A stretch of DNA of 64,000 bases from Candidatus Poseidoniaceae archaeon (GCA_016777125.1 JADHSC010000006.1:1-64000); one strand, 5' to 3'; numbered from the stretch's first letter, positions 1 to 8,581 are shown. Notes: generated from the letters alone by a model not told the origin. Made by a program: numbers and translations.

Positions 1-1
1 T

Positions 2-376
2 GATCATACAAATCGACATGGAATTACTGATGTTATTATTGGAGGTTGTACGTCTCGACCACTTCCTAATTCCTTCAAAGATGCACTGCAATCGATTCAG
101 TGCTCATTAAGAGGTTTAGATTTACTTGGATTACAAGGCAGTTTACATAATTCCAATGTACAATTAAAAGATGAAGTTAACATTGCAATGTCCAACCTCA
201 TCGATCCCTGGAGTAGAAATCAACGAGTTACGAATGTACGTACTCTGATCGAAAAGTCTTCTCATGAACACCTTGAACTCAATGAGTCTATTTCCTGGAA
301 AGAGCAAACAAACAATCGTCTACGAGTAAACGTTCATTCGTGGACTGATGAAGAAAAAAAGTCCTTAGTCGAATGA
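2..376 (+). CDS. C-terminal part of an unrecognised protein (cut by window start)
   Basis: The frame is open from base 2 and ends with TGA at 374-376, so about 124 codons are visible and the true start lies outside the window. The visible part begins DHTNRHGITDVIIGG and ends in a polar, charged tail. I recognise no family and see no membrane segment. It lies 57 bases upstream of the exported metalloprotease on the same strand. An internal ATG at 188 could give a 62-residue product, but the open frame upstream makes a longer truncated gene more likely. Confidence 0.55.
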   Translation, partial: DHTNRHGITDVIIGGCTSRPLPNSFKDALQSIQCSLRGLDLLGLQGSLHNSNVQLKDEVNIAMSNLIDPWSRNQRVTNVRTLIEKSSHEHLELNESISWKEQTNNRLRVNVHSWTDEEKKSLVE

Positions 377-433
377 CCTACAACCGATGCTGAACACCCA
401 ACAATTGAAACACATGCGCACCATCATCAGGTC

Positions 434-2491
434 ATGGGGAAGAAGGGACATGCATCTGGCATGTTAATTTGCTTACTTCTTTCGATCCTATCGTTTTCCA
501 TTTCATCGACAATTAACTCCTTTTTTGATATTGAAATAGATTCTGAAGATATAGAGGATACGCCCCTCGTTGGATTAGAAAATAATGAATCGTGGCTAGT
601 AGTTCTTGTTGATTTTGATTCTGATAAACTTGAAGAGAATGAAAAACAAGCATTTGGTACGCTTTTAGAAGAACAGGCACGGTTGTATTTTACAGAGGCA
701 ATAGGTTCATCAGTGAATATTGAAATCGACGTTTATGACGAAATAATTCGTTCGCAACGACCACTAGAGTACTATGGAAATGATGGAGCAAATGGCAGAG
801 ATTATGGTGATTCCACCCAATTCATGCCTGCTGAACTTTCAGAATATGTCGTGACTAACCTTGAAGTGGATGATTGGAGTAAATATGATTTGAATGATGA
901 CGAAGTTGTTGACAGATTATTAATTGTTCATTCAACACTTGCTCAAGAGCAAGGAGCAGGATCCAGTAACAGGATCTGGTCCCATTTCACAACCTTCCAA
1001 AATCCAATCACTGTGGATGGCTATAGTATTGAACATTACACCATGTCAAGTATCCGACATGGTATGAACGGCATAGGAACAATCCTTCATGAAATGATGC
1101 ACCAATTTGGAGCATTTGACCTCTATCCAGTTCATGATTCTGGTTACAGTGGATCTTGGAAAGGAATAGGAATATGGGATATTATGGCAAGTGGAAATTG
1201 GAACGGAGGTGGCGATAAACCATCTTTACCTACAGGACCTACAATGGAGTCCATTGGCCAAGAAGCGAGTCTAGCTCTATCATTGGAATGGCCCATCAAC
1301 AGCCAAAGTCCATGCATAGGTCCTGCCTTTGACATACAATCGAGAAGTGATGGCGGAGCACGAGTAAAGATTCAGATTGGACCAGAGGAATTTGTATGGT
1401 TCGAAAAAAGATCACCACAAGGATTTGATGCTTCACTTCCAGGCGAAGGAATTTTGGTTTTACTCGAAGATAAAACTGCAGGTGATGCAGAATATAATGC
1501 ATTGAATATCGATCAAAAAAGACCTTACTTGCGAGTTATTGAAGCGGATGGGAATGATGAACAGTTGCAGGGAATCAATGATGGTGTTTACGCTGATCTA
1601 TTTCAACCAGGAGATACCTTTGGAGAATTGGGAATACAGATTAGAAGCCATGATGGGATTCTCGTTCCATGGCACGTAAATGTATCAATAATGGATGATG
1701 TTTGGAGGATTGAAATTTATTCATTAAATTGTTCACCTCCATTTGAAATCAACTTACCTGATTATGGGCTAACAGTTCTCGATGAGGATGCATTTCCTAT
1801 CGAAATAATTAATTCTCAATCTGTTGTTACATGCACAGGTATACTCAATGGTACCGATGGTAGAGCAATCACCTTTTCACCCGATGTAGAAGGTAAAGAA
1901 AACCTTGTACAAGGTCTCTTTTCAGCCCCAGGAGTTCTTGATTCCATTGCAACATTTAGTGGAGATATAGTCTGTAATGGATACTCCTTTGACATTCATA
2001 CAACCGTCACTACTCTCGGCACTATACCTTTGGAGAAGGAGATGGTTCTTCAACAAGTAATCGATCCAGTAGACATCTCAATCATCACCATACCATATAT
2101 TGGAGAAGGAACCGGTGATGGAAGTTTTTCTGTTGATTTACGAGGGCCAATAACACGAATCGGGACAATGGATTCCCCTTTGATAATTAAAAATAGCAAT
2201 GGTACAATAACACTCGAAATCAATCCTAATGGATTACTTCAACCAAATATGTTCGTGTTTGGTGAAATCCAATTAACTTCTTTCAATGGAGAGGTCTGGA
2301 CTATTGAACTTGAATTACAAGCTGAATCCGAATCGAAAATACCGTTGCTTGATGATCAATCTACAATCATTGGTGTCTTTTTCGTAGTTTGTTCATTATG
2401 GTTTACAGCCTCATATTTGTCTGAAATGAAGAAAAAAGACATCAGTAACGATATTGAGTCTAACGAAGAAATTCAATATGAGTTTGATTAA
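434..2491 (+). CDS. Exported, membrane-anchored M6-type zinc metalloprotease
   Basis: A 685-residue secreted peptidase. A hydrophobic N-terminal segment (about residues 10-28) looks like a signal peptide. The zinc site HEMMHQFGAFD begins at H219, giving the HExxH pair H219/H223 with catalytic E220; this form, followed by DLYP and GIWDIMASG, is typical of M6 (immune inhibitor A-like) peptidases. A hydrophobic stretch near residues 645-665 followed by lysines suggests a C-terminal membrane anchor, with beta-rich domains between. The likely role is digestion of extracellular protein at the cell surface. Its stop codon overlaps that of the convergent endA gene within TTAA (2488-2491). Family assignment is strong; the substrate is unknown. 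Confidence 0.85.
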   Translation: MGKKGHASGMLICLLLSILSFSISSTINSFFDIEIDSEDIEDTPLVGLENNESWLVVLVDFDSDKLEENEKQAFGTLLEEQARLYFTEAIGSSVNIEIDVYDEIIRSQRPLEYYGNDGANGRDYGDSTQFMPAELSEYVVTNLEVDDWSKYDLNDDEVVDRLLIVHSTLAQEQGAGSSNRIWSHFTTFQNPITVDGYSIEHYTMSSIRHGMNGIGTILHEMMHQFGAFDLYPVHDSGYSGSWKGIGIWDIMASGNWNGGGDKPSLPTGPTMESIGQEASLALSLEWPINSQSPCIGPAFDIQSRSDGGARVKIQIGPEEFVWFEKRSPQGFDASLPGEGILVLLEDKTAGDAEYNALNIDQKRPYLRVIEADGNDEQLQGINDGVYADLFQPGDTFGELGIQIRSHDGILVPWHVNVSIMDDVWRIEIYSLNCSPPFEINLPDYGLTVLDEDAFPIEIINSQSVVTCTGILNGTDGRAITFSPDVEGKENLVQGLFSAPGVLDSIATFSGDIVCNGYSFDIHTTVTTLGTIPLEKEMVLQQVIDPVDISIITIPYIGEGTGDGSFSVDLRGPITRIGTMDSPLIIKNSNGTITLEINPNGLLQPNMFVFGEIQLTSFNGEVWTIELELQAESESKIPLLDDQSTIIGVFFVVCSLWFTASYLSEMKKKDISNDIESNEEIQYEFD

Positions 2492-3591
2492 CTACGTTTC
2501 GGCAACCAGCGTCTAATTCTAAGATACTTCCAAGAATCATTTGAATACACTGCACACACCCATTCTTTGTGAACGCCTTCCGCAAGACGGATTGAGAGAC
2601 ATACACCTTCCCATGTCGTTGATGCATGATGTACTGGTTGAATGAGCCAAGGTGCATGAGATTCTTCGAGATTCCCATCATAAACTCGCCATTTACAACC
2701 GAATTTAAATCCAGGACGAACCAACAAACCGCGACGAAGTAAATCATCCATCAACACAATATCGGGCTTCGATGAAGAATTCCCCTCAATACAAGAGTTG
2801 ACGTATTCATGCTCCTCTTGCCTCAAGATTCTGCCGGACATGTGGTCAAATCCAATTTGAGGCCAGGGCCAATTACCGCTGTATGGAAGATATGATCCCT
2901 TTTCCAAGATTCGTTTCTTACCCCAGCACTCTTCGACGTAATTACGCGACTTTAATGATAAATCTGCCCAGCGCTTATTTATCCCTTGAGGTTCAATCAA
3001 ATCGACTCTATATCCTGTTACATGAAGTTCATCATCGATAACATAGAGTTCAGCTAGAGCATTCTGTTTTGTGGATTGTACACACCATTCAAAGATATCA
3101 TCCCAACTAAATCCATCATTCGTTGATGCAATTTTTACATAGGCTTGGCATGCCTCTTTGAACCTATTTTGACTATTTCCCCATCGAACACCCCATGAAG
3201 AATATGGAATCTCACCATCCAAGTTTTCGATGGGAACAACCATTTCTCCACCTCGCCGTCCGATGTCCAAAATTACGGCTTCATGTAAAAGATTAGGATT
3301 TCGCTCAAATTCTATTTCCAGCCAATCCAAGGTCGGCAAAGGCACTGATCGATGCCAATGGCAATAGAGCACTTCTGCAGAAGTTAAGGATATTGAACCA
3401 TCCTCATTTCTACGACCAATTGCACTTTTTTCAAATAATCGGGTTGCTAGAGGAGGTTTAAGCGTCCAATTATTACCATCAAAAGAAGGTCGTTGGAATG
3501 GTTTACGGTCAGATAATTCGGGAACTACGTCTGGACCGATTGGACGAGTTGTGCGAACTCGTGGTTTGTAGCGACGTTGCTGTCGGACCAT
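2488..3591 (-). CDS. endA: tRNA-splicing endonuclease EndA
   Basis: A 367-residue archaeal tRNA-intron endonuclease that cuts introns at bulge-helix-bulge motifs. The catalytic triad is visible in the C-terminal repeat: Y304 in RPGFKFGCKWRVYD, H312 in SHAPWLIQP and K342 in AEGVHKEWVCAVYS. The Tyr-His and His-Lys spacings match the family. The protein is about twice the length of the homotetrameric type, and its N-terminal half (for example SAEVLYCHWHR) looks like a degenerate repeat, so it is probably the tandem form that works as a dimer. RtcB (51026-52501) and archease (5724-6218), which complete the pathway, are in the same window. It is divergent from the winged-helix gene at 3678. Confidence 0.92.
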   Translation of the reverse strand: MVRQQRRYKPRVRTTRPIGPDVVPELSDRKPFQRPSFDGNNWTLKPPLATRLFEKSAIGRRNEDGSISLTSAEVLYCHWHRSVPLPTLDWLEIEFERNPNLLHEAVILDIGRRGGEMVVPIENLDGEIPYSSWGVRWGNSQNRFKEACQAYVKIASTNDGFSWDDIFEWCVQSTKQNALAELYVIDDELHVTGYRVDLIEPQGINKRWADLSLKSRNYVEECWGKKRILEKGSYLPYSGNWPWPQIGFDHMSGRILRQEEHEYVNSCIEGNSSSKPDIVLMDDLLRRGLLVRPGFKFGCKWRVYDGNLEESHAPWLIQPVHHASTTWEGVCLSIRLAEGVHKEWVCAVYSNDSWKYLRIRRWLPKRS

Positions 3592-3677
3592 GCTTGCTCG
3601 TCATAGAACACACATATTGTTTCGTCGATTGAACCGATTGTCCTAAGGACTACCACCATGACATACAACCAAGCGGG

Positions 3678-4640
3678 ATGAATATGGTTAGCGGCTTCTT
3701 AGGCACTCTAACAACTGAAGAGCGAACGCTCCTGCATCTTATGTTCCATCACCTCCCAGAAGGAGTATGGGAAGCACCTGCTGAGTTAACACAGGCAGGA
3801 ATCTCTGCAGCAGTTCATGTTCAGAGGAAACACGTTCCCCGAACACTAAAGAGACTTGAAAAACAAGCAGCGATTGAAAATACAAGTCGACACGTACCAG
3901 GTGCTCGACAAAGAAGAAGAGTATACTCGTTAACCATAGAGGGAAGAGAACGAGCAAACACACTCCACGATAAATTAGGAAAGACTCCAGTCCGTAGTGA
4001 CGGGAAAACAGTATTGCTAGAATCATTTTTCAAATCCTCTGTTTCACCTCTTGAAACATTAGCACATATTGATGAAAATTTAGCTTATCATCAGAATCCC
4101 GTACTGTCACCGGTATCTCATCCTGAAGGATCAGCATCACTTGATGCTCAAGCGGGAGAGGCTCTGGTTCGCAGAATGTTTGCTCGTGCGTGGGAAGATG
4201 GCCGAATAACCAAAGATGAACAGTTACTCCTCAACGAAGTAGTAGACTTCTTGGGTATGCATCCTGAACGTGTACGGAGACTTTCAAAAGAAGCACGTCG
4301 GGAGATCAACGTGCCCCCTCCAGAAGAAATATATCTTGACATGCTGAGACAAGCGCTTGTTGATGGCACAATCCATAATGAAGAGGAAGCATTGCTAAAA
4401 ACTGTTCAAGTGGCTTTCGATATCGACGAAGAAACTCATGAACGGTTGCTTAATGAAGCCAGAGAACAACCTTTCATCCCACCGGAATTAGCGTCATATC
4501 GCTCGGTTTTGCGTACTGCATTATCTGATGGAATTATTACAGGAGACGAAGAAGCAATGTTGTCCACTCTTCGTCAACAAACAAACATCTCAGAACAAGA
4601 TCATGCCACACTTCTGGCTGAATTACAAGATGACATTTAA
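3678..4640 (+). CDS. Winged-helix protein with three TerB-like repeats
   Basis: A 320-residue protein. The N-terminal 100 residues resemble a MarR/ArsR-type winged helix: a Leu-rich helix (TTEERTLLHLMFHHL), then RKHVPRTLKRLEKQ as the probable recognition helix and a basic wing (GARQRRRVYSLT). From about residue 160 three similar helical units follow, marked by ARAWEDGRITKDEQ, RQALVDGTIHNEEE and RTALSDGIITGDEE. The pattern A..DG.I...E resembles TerB-like helical domains. It could be a sensor-regulator, but no ligand site is evident. It lies 12 bases before the PfkB-type kinase and may be co-transcribed with it and archease. ATG 3684 is an alternative start. Domain calls are from motif recognition only. 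Confidence 0.75.
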   Translation: MNMVSGFLGTLTTEERTLLHLMFHHLPEGVWEAPAELTQAGISAAVHVQRKHVPRTLKRLEKQAAIENTSRHVPGARQRRRVYSLTIEGRERANTLHDKLGKTPVRSDGKTVLLESFFKSSVSPLETLAHIDENLAYHQNPVLSPVSHPEGSASLDAQAGEALVRRMFARAWEDGRITKDEQLLLNEVVDFLGMHPERVRRLSKEARREINVPPPEEIYLDMLRQALVDGTIHNEEEALLKTVQVAFDIDEETHERLLNEAREQPFIPPELASYRSVLRTALSDGIITGDEEAMLSTLRQQTNISEQDHATLLAELQDDI

Positions 4641-4652
4641 AGAGGGAAAATT

Positions 4653-5714
4653 ATGGGAATGAACGATGATGATGCACGAGTGCATGACGCACTAAGAAAA
4701 TTGGAAAGTGATTTAAAATCAATAAAGCCATCAAAAGTTTTGCTCGTTGGAGATATCATGATGGATTGTTACATCCATGGGTTCGCAAATAATCTAAATT
4801 CAAGAGCACCTGTTCCAGTGTTGAAAGAAATTTCAAGAGATGAAGATGTTGGGGCAGCCGCACACGTAGCGCGTGGACTTGATTCCTTAGGCCTCTCAAG
4901 TCAACTCCACGGAGTGGTTGGAGATGATGGCCCTGGACTAGCAGTATTGGACATGCTCGATGCAGAGGGTGTTGATACATCGGGTATCGCAGTATTGGAA
5001 GATAGAATTACTACGGTAAAAACACGATTATTAGGTGCACGGGAAGGGCTTGTTCGAGGAGAACAATTGCTGTTACGCTGGGATATTGAAGATGAAAATC
5101 CAATGCCTGAACATGCATCAGAACAACTCATTGATCAAACGATTAATGCTCTGCCCGGTTCTTCTTGTTTGATTCTATCTGATTATGGATTGGGCGTGTT
5201 AAATGATGAAGGGGCTGCACGACTTATCTCTGCAGCGAAAGAACATAATGTTCCCATCATTGCAGATCCTAAGTTAACAGGTTTGCATCGTACAAAAGGT
5301 GTAGACTGGGTTATGTTTCAATCGAAAGGGCTCGAACTTATGAGGGGAAGATTAGGTTCACCAACTGGAACTGATGCAGCAATGAAATTACTTGAAACCA
5401 ATGATTGGAAGCATCTTGTCATTCTCGAAGGCCAAGACGGCGTAACAATTCATTCCAAGGGAGCAGATACAGTTCACGTACCTTGTATGCTTGAAGATAT
5501 TCGGCAAATGATTGGATTAATTGATGCTGCCGCTGTTGCAGTAGCAACTGCCATTTCCCTAGGATTAACCGTTTACGAAACTGCTCAATTAGCTAATGCA
5601 GCAAGTGAGTGTATTCTAACTGCAGATAGAACCGATCGCTTTGTATTACGATTAGACGATATGATTGACCGTATTGGTGAAATCGCTTGGAGCCTCCAAG
5701 TATCGAAGCGCTGA
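4653..5714 (+). CDS. PfkB-family sugar kinase, HldE/RfaE N-terminal-like
   Basis: A 353-residue ribokinase-superfamily protein. The N-terminal block VLLVGDIMMDCYIHG, the following RAPVPVLKE and the glycine-rich region GAAAHVARGLDSLG match ADP-heptose synthase (HldE/RfaE) kinase domains, which phosphorylate a sugar phosphate. The usual GAGD anion-hole/catalytic motif is altered to GLID (G288-D291): the first Gly and the catalytic Asp are kept and the second Gly is lost. No nucleotidyltransferase domain follows, so this is only the kinase half. AGAGGG at 4640-4645, 8 bases before the start, may be a ribosome-binding site. It sits between the TerB-repeat gene and archease at short spacing. The exact substrate cannot be named. 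Confidence 0.82.
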   Translation: MGMNDDDARVHDALRKLESDLKSIKPSKVLLVGDIMMDCYIHGFANNLNSRAPVPVLKEISRDEDVGAAAHVARGLDSLGLSSQLHGVVGDDGPGLAVLDMLDAEGVDTSGIAVLEDRITTVKTRLLGAREGLVRGEQLLLRWDIEDENPMPEHASEQLIDQTINALPGSSCLILSDYGLGVLNDEGAARLISAAKEHNVPIIADPKLTGLHRTKGVDWVMFQSKGLELMRGRLGSPTGTDAAMKLLETNDWKHLVILEGQDGVTIHSKGADTVHVPCMLEDIRQMIGLIDAAAVAVATAISLGLTVYETAQLANAASECILTADRTDRFVLRLDDMIDRIGEIAWSLQVSKR

Positions 5715-5723
5715 GGCGAAGAT

Positions 5724-6218
5724 ATGAGTTCATGGCTAAGACCTACCACCGCTGACATCGGTCTACGATCTTTTGCCGCCTCCTTTGAGCGACTGTTTGA
5801 AGAAACATCCTATGGTATGCAGAATTATCTCATCGATTCAGATTCTGCTCAACAAATTGGTTCTCTTGTTCATCATTCATCCGTTTGGAATGTTTCAGTG
5901 CCATTGCATGAGGAAATGAATAGTATACTTCTGGTAAAATGGCTAGAAGAAGTGCTGTATCAAGATGAAGTTGAGAGAAAGTGGATGGTCGAAAGCACTG
6001 TTCGTATTCAAAATCATGAAACTGCAATACATCTTGAGGCTCATGTATTATGGGTCTCTTCAGAATCCATAAAAAAAGAAGTCGAAATCAAGGCAGTAAC
6101 ACGACAAGATCTTATTATAATGGAAGTAAAAGAATACGAAGAAGTTCCATCACAATGGCCGGAAGTTCCATCATTTGAGGGACCTGGCTGGTTTTGTGAT
6201 GTGGTTTTTGATATCTAA
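5724..6218 (+). CDS. Archease, RtcB activator
   Basis: A 164-residue protein recognisable as archease. Near the N-terminus TTADIGLRSFAASFERLFEE corresponds to the family's HTADIGIRxxxxTLEELFE, keeping the metal-binding Asp although the preceding His is Thr. Further on are LLVKWLEEVLYQ (family LLVxWLNELLY), VEIKAVTRQDL (KAVTYHxL) and the C-terminal VVFDI (VIFDI), which includes the conserved terminal Asp-Ile. Archease speeds guanylylation and turnover of the RNA ligase RtcB in tRNA splicing; rtcB is at 51026-52501. The gene follows the kinase by 9 bases. It converges with the SRP RNA gene, only about 3 bases away. The 20-residue stretch between the two central blocks is less conserved. Confidence 0.88.
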   Translation: MSSWLRPTTADIGLRSFAASFERLFEETSYGMQNYLIDSDSAQQIGSLVHHSSVWNVSVPLHEEMNSILLVKWLEEVLYQDEVERKWMVESTVRIQNHETAIHLEAHVLWVSSESIKKEVEIKAVTRQDLIIMEVKEYEEVPSQWPEVPSFEGPGWFCDVVFDI

Positions 6219-6221
6219 AAA

Positions 6222-6522
6222 GTGGGAATCCTCAGGTGGACGCTCGTACTTTTGAGCCAAATCTGCACACTTCCTCCGTCCCGAATCCCTACAGCATCCA
6301 TGGCCCCAGGTAGGGATGCTCCGTTCCCGGCCTGACCTGTTCCCCCGGTTATTTGGTCCCCGTTTCCTTCCGGAAACGGTTCTCAACACCCGGATCATGT
6401 AGGGGCGAGACATCTACGTCCGCATACAGGAACCCAAAAGCCGCTTTCGCCGCCCTGAGGCATTCAGCCCACCATAAAGACGATTTGTGGTATAGGGTAC
6501 GCCTAGCTCCCCACCTATCCCA
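6222..6522 (-). ncRNA. ffs: Signal recognition particle RNA (7S/SRP RNA)
   Basis: A GC-rich segment in an AT-richer neighbourhood. Read on the minus strand it contains CAGGTCAGGCCGGGAACGGA followed by GCA, the conserved helix-8 core: a GGAA tetraloop closed by CCG/CGG, flanked by the GTCAGG and AGCA internal-loop strands. Near the 5' end GGGGAGCTAGGCG resembles the archaeal Alu domain. The ends pair: 5' GGGATAGGTGG (6511-6520 region) with 3' CCACCT..TCCC (6224-6239), which is the archaeal helix 1. Total length of about 301 bases is normal for archaea. A T-run follows on the minus strand (6217-6221). Boundaries are accurate to a few bases. Confidence 0.88.
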
Positions 6523-6567
6523 TGATACCCTACGAGAAGGTGTATTTCAATCAAACGATGAAATACT

Positions 6568-6963
6568 CTATGCTTCTTCTTCGTATTTTGATGGACACGA
6601 TGTTTTGATTGTATCAGCTTCAACAACGTATGACCCGTTAATTTCTTTGAATGTACCTTCTGCATATACGGTCCGATTATCTCCTAAACCGTTGGATATT
6701 GAACCTGCATTGGAGTAGTCGACCAATATAGTTCCTTCAGAACCCTCCAAAATGAATGTCATATTCATTTCATCAATTGAACCATCCATAATCTCCCCCC
6801 GAACTGCGACTTCATCACCGACGTGATCGGATGAATTGTCAAGTAATTCATCAACAGTGAGAGTGGGTTCGGGTGCCTGAAGGAAGATTGTTCCAAGGAC
6901 GGCAATTGTAATTACACCACCTATGAGCATGAGCCGTAGACGATAGGACAACATAGTCTTCAA
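6568..6963 (-). CDS. ccmE: CcmE-type heme chaperone with CxxxY motif
   Basis: A 131-residue protein with an N-terminal membrane anchor (about residues 10-30) and an OB-fold domain outside. VGDEVAVRGEIMDGS and GLGDNRTVYAEGTFKE follow the CcmE pattern. The C-terminal VVEADTIKTSCPSKYEE ends in CPSKY, the CxxxY form of the heme attachment site known from archaea and some Desulfovibrio, replacing the bacterial HxxxY. It would hold heme covalently during cytochrome c maturation. It lies 37 bases downstream of pyrD on the same strand; no other ccm genes are in the window. Family call is firm from the C-terminal signature; function as a heme carrier is inferred from family knowledge. Confidence 0.85.
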   Translation of the reverse strand: MKTMLSYRLRLMLIGGVITIAVLGTIFLQAPEPTLTVDELLDNSSDHVGDEVAVRGEIMDGSIDEMNMTFILEGSEGTILVDYSNAGSISNGLGDNRTVYAEGTFKEINGSYVVEADTIKTSCPSKYEEEA

Positions 6964-7000
6964 ACCCCCCTCAATCCGTACCTATTTCAATATCTGCCTT

Positions 7001-8110
7001 TCAATTAAGTACCACAGAGGACCCAATTGCTTCCTCGAGAGAGGCATACTTAGAATCTCTAAGTTTCCTCCTTACACCATTAACAATTTCTTTCGTTAAA
7101 CCTGGTCCTTCAAAAACAAAGCCAGCATACGCTTGAAGCAATGATGCTCCATTGATAATTTTCTCCCATGCATCATCTGAAGACATAATTCCACCAACAC
7201 CCACGATAGGAAGAGATCCATTAGTATATTTGAAAATATGATGAATCAATTCTGTACTGCGTTCACCAAGTGGAGTACCAGAGCATCCCCCTGATTCTTT
7301 GTAGGCTTTATCTTCATCATTAGGACGTTGCAGCGTAGTGTTCGTTGCCACAATTCCATCTATATTTGCTGCTAATGCCACATCGAGAATTAGTTCAAGC
7401 TCAGGCATTGATAAATCAGGAGCGATTTTAATTAAAAGTGGCTTTGTTTTACCCCCATACATATCTGCTGATTTTAGATTCTCTGCCATACATTCCTGAA
7501 TAATGCTCGATAAATAATCTCCATGTTGCAAATCTCGCAATCCGGGGGTGTTGGGAGATGAGACATTGATTACAAACAGATCGATATCACACCACAACCT
7601 TCTCAGAGTTGTAGCGTAATCATCCTTTGCCTCTGATAAGGGAGTTAGTTTTGACTTTCCCAAATTAGCCCAAACAGGAATTTTTCGGTTATACTTTCTT
7701 GATTTCTTGAGTCGAAGAGCGACCTTTTCGCTCCCAGGATTGTTAAAGCCCATTCTGTTAACAAGGGCTCTGTCTCCTCCATGGCGAAACATTCTTGGCT
7801 TGGGATTCCCTTCTTGTTCGAGCATAGTAATTCCACCTATTTCTGAAAATCCAAGTCCAATTGATTCCCAACCCCGGAGAGCTTCTGCACGTTTATCCAT
7901 GCCTGCTGCCATCCCAAATGGGTGTTCAAAATCGATTCCAAATCGATGAATAGGGAGATTATGAGTCGGTTTATACAACGTTCGGAGCATGAATCTTGTA
8001 AAGGGATTAGAAGAAAGTATCCTAAGCATTAACAATGATCTGCCATGAGCCTTTTCAGAATCTTGAACCGCAAGTAACGGCCGAGAAATGAATCGAAAGA
8101 CTCTCCCCAT
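7001..8110 (-). CDS. pyrD: Dihydroorotate dehydrogenase, class 2 (quinone-dependent)
   Basis: A 369-residue class 2 PyrD, oxidising dihydroorotate to orotate with electrons passed to quinone in pyrimidine synthesis. The N-terminal helical extension (FRFISRPLLAVQDSEKAH) is the membrane-associating part that defines class 2. Family blocks include HPFGMAAGMDKRAEAL, GNPKPRMFR, NRMGFNNPG and VINVSSPNTPGLRDLQ; the Ser of SSPNTPGLR is the class 2 catalytic base. FMN/substrate blocks LLIKIAPDLS, IVATNTT and IVGVGGIMS are all present. Length is normal. The start ATG at 8110 is divergent from the small gene at 8162. A quinone-linked enzyme fits with mqnC elsewhere in the window. Confidence 0.95.
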   Translation of the reverse strand: MGRVFRFISRPLLAVQDSEKAHGRSLLMLRILSSNPFTRFMLRTLYKPTHNLPIHRFGIDFEHPFGMAAGMDKRAEALRGWESIGLGFSEIGGITMLEQEGNPKPRMFRHGGDRALVNRMGFNNPGSEKVALRLKKSRKYNRKIPVWANLGKSKLTPLSEAKDDYATTLRRLWCDIDLFVINVSSPNTPGLRDLQHGDYLSSIIQECMAENLKSADMYGGKTKPLLIKIAPDLSMPELELILDVALAANIDGIVATNTTLQRPNDEDKAYKESGGCSGTPLGERSTELIHHIFKYTNGSLPIVGVGGIMSSDDAWEKIINGASLLQAYAGFVFEGPGLTKEIVNGVRRKLRDSKYASLEEAIGSSVVLN

Positions 8111-8161
8111 GGCTTCTCCTTGAACCGATATCCTTCAAGCCTTGTGATGGTTCGGAGTGCC

Positions 8162-8581
8162 ATGGAGGAGAATTCGCCACTCTGGCTGGCGTTGCGAGAA
8201 GCAGGACGTAGAGTCCTTTCCCTCGGTGAAATATCAATCGAAATACCAGTGAAACATCATGACCGATGGCATCGGCTCATTCTCAATATGAGTGATGCTT
8301 TGCCACAACGAATTACATTTCCAATTATTTCTACTGGCCAGCACTTAGTGGTAAGAGATACGAATAGCCGAATGATAGTAACTAACCACGAAGCACCTTC
8401 ATCGATGGATACCCTTTGGCTGCCATTGAAAACCGACCTCGTATTACCTGCAATTGAACAAATGTGTTCGGAATTACTTCTGGCAGGATATCCTGGATGT
8501 GAAGGGTGTGGATTTAGAGAAAACGAAGATGTATGGGACGAAGAAATGAGCCGAAATAATCTTCACGCTTTCTTGGAGTAG
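8162..8581 (+). CDS. Conserved-looking small protein, unknown function
   Basis: A soluble protein of about 139 residues that I do not recognise. ATG 8162 is preferred because GGAG lies 5 bases upstream and the frame before it would run into the pyrD promoter region; ATGs at 8120 and 8147 in the same frame are alternatives. A Cys pair near the C-terminus, YPGCEGCGFRENEDVWDEE, could bind metal but only two Cys are present. The stop is about 80 bases before the topoisomerase start, so the two may be co-transcribed. Confidence 0.6.
   Translation: MEENSPLWLALREAGRRVLSLGEISIEIPVKHHDRWHRLILNMSDALPQRITFPIISTGQHLVVRDTNSRMIVTNHEAPSSMDTLWLPLKTDLVLPAIEQMCSELLLAGYPGCEGCGFRENEDVWDEEMSRNNLHAFLE

Noticed and set aside
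3658-3681. Seven-codon leader frame (MTYNQAG) whose TGA overlaps the start of the winged-helix gene.
   Set aside because: Length is too short to test, there is no ribosome-binding site, and such frames arise by chance before many starts.
6353-6718. Plus-strand open frame crossing the SRP RNA and ccmE.
   Set aside because: It covers a structured RNA and the reverse strand of a recognisable heme chaperone; composition is not protein-like.
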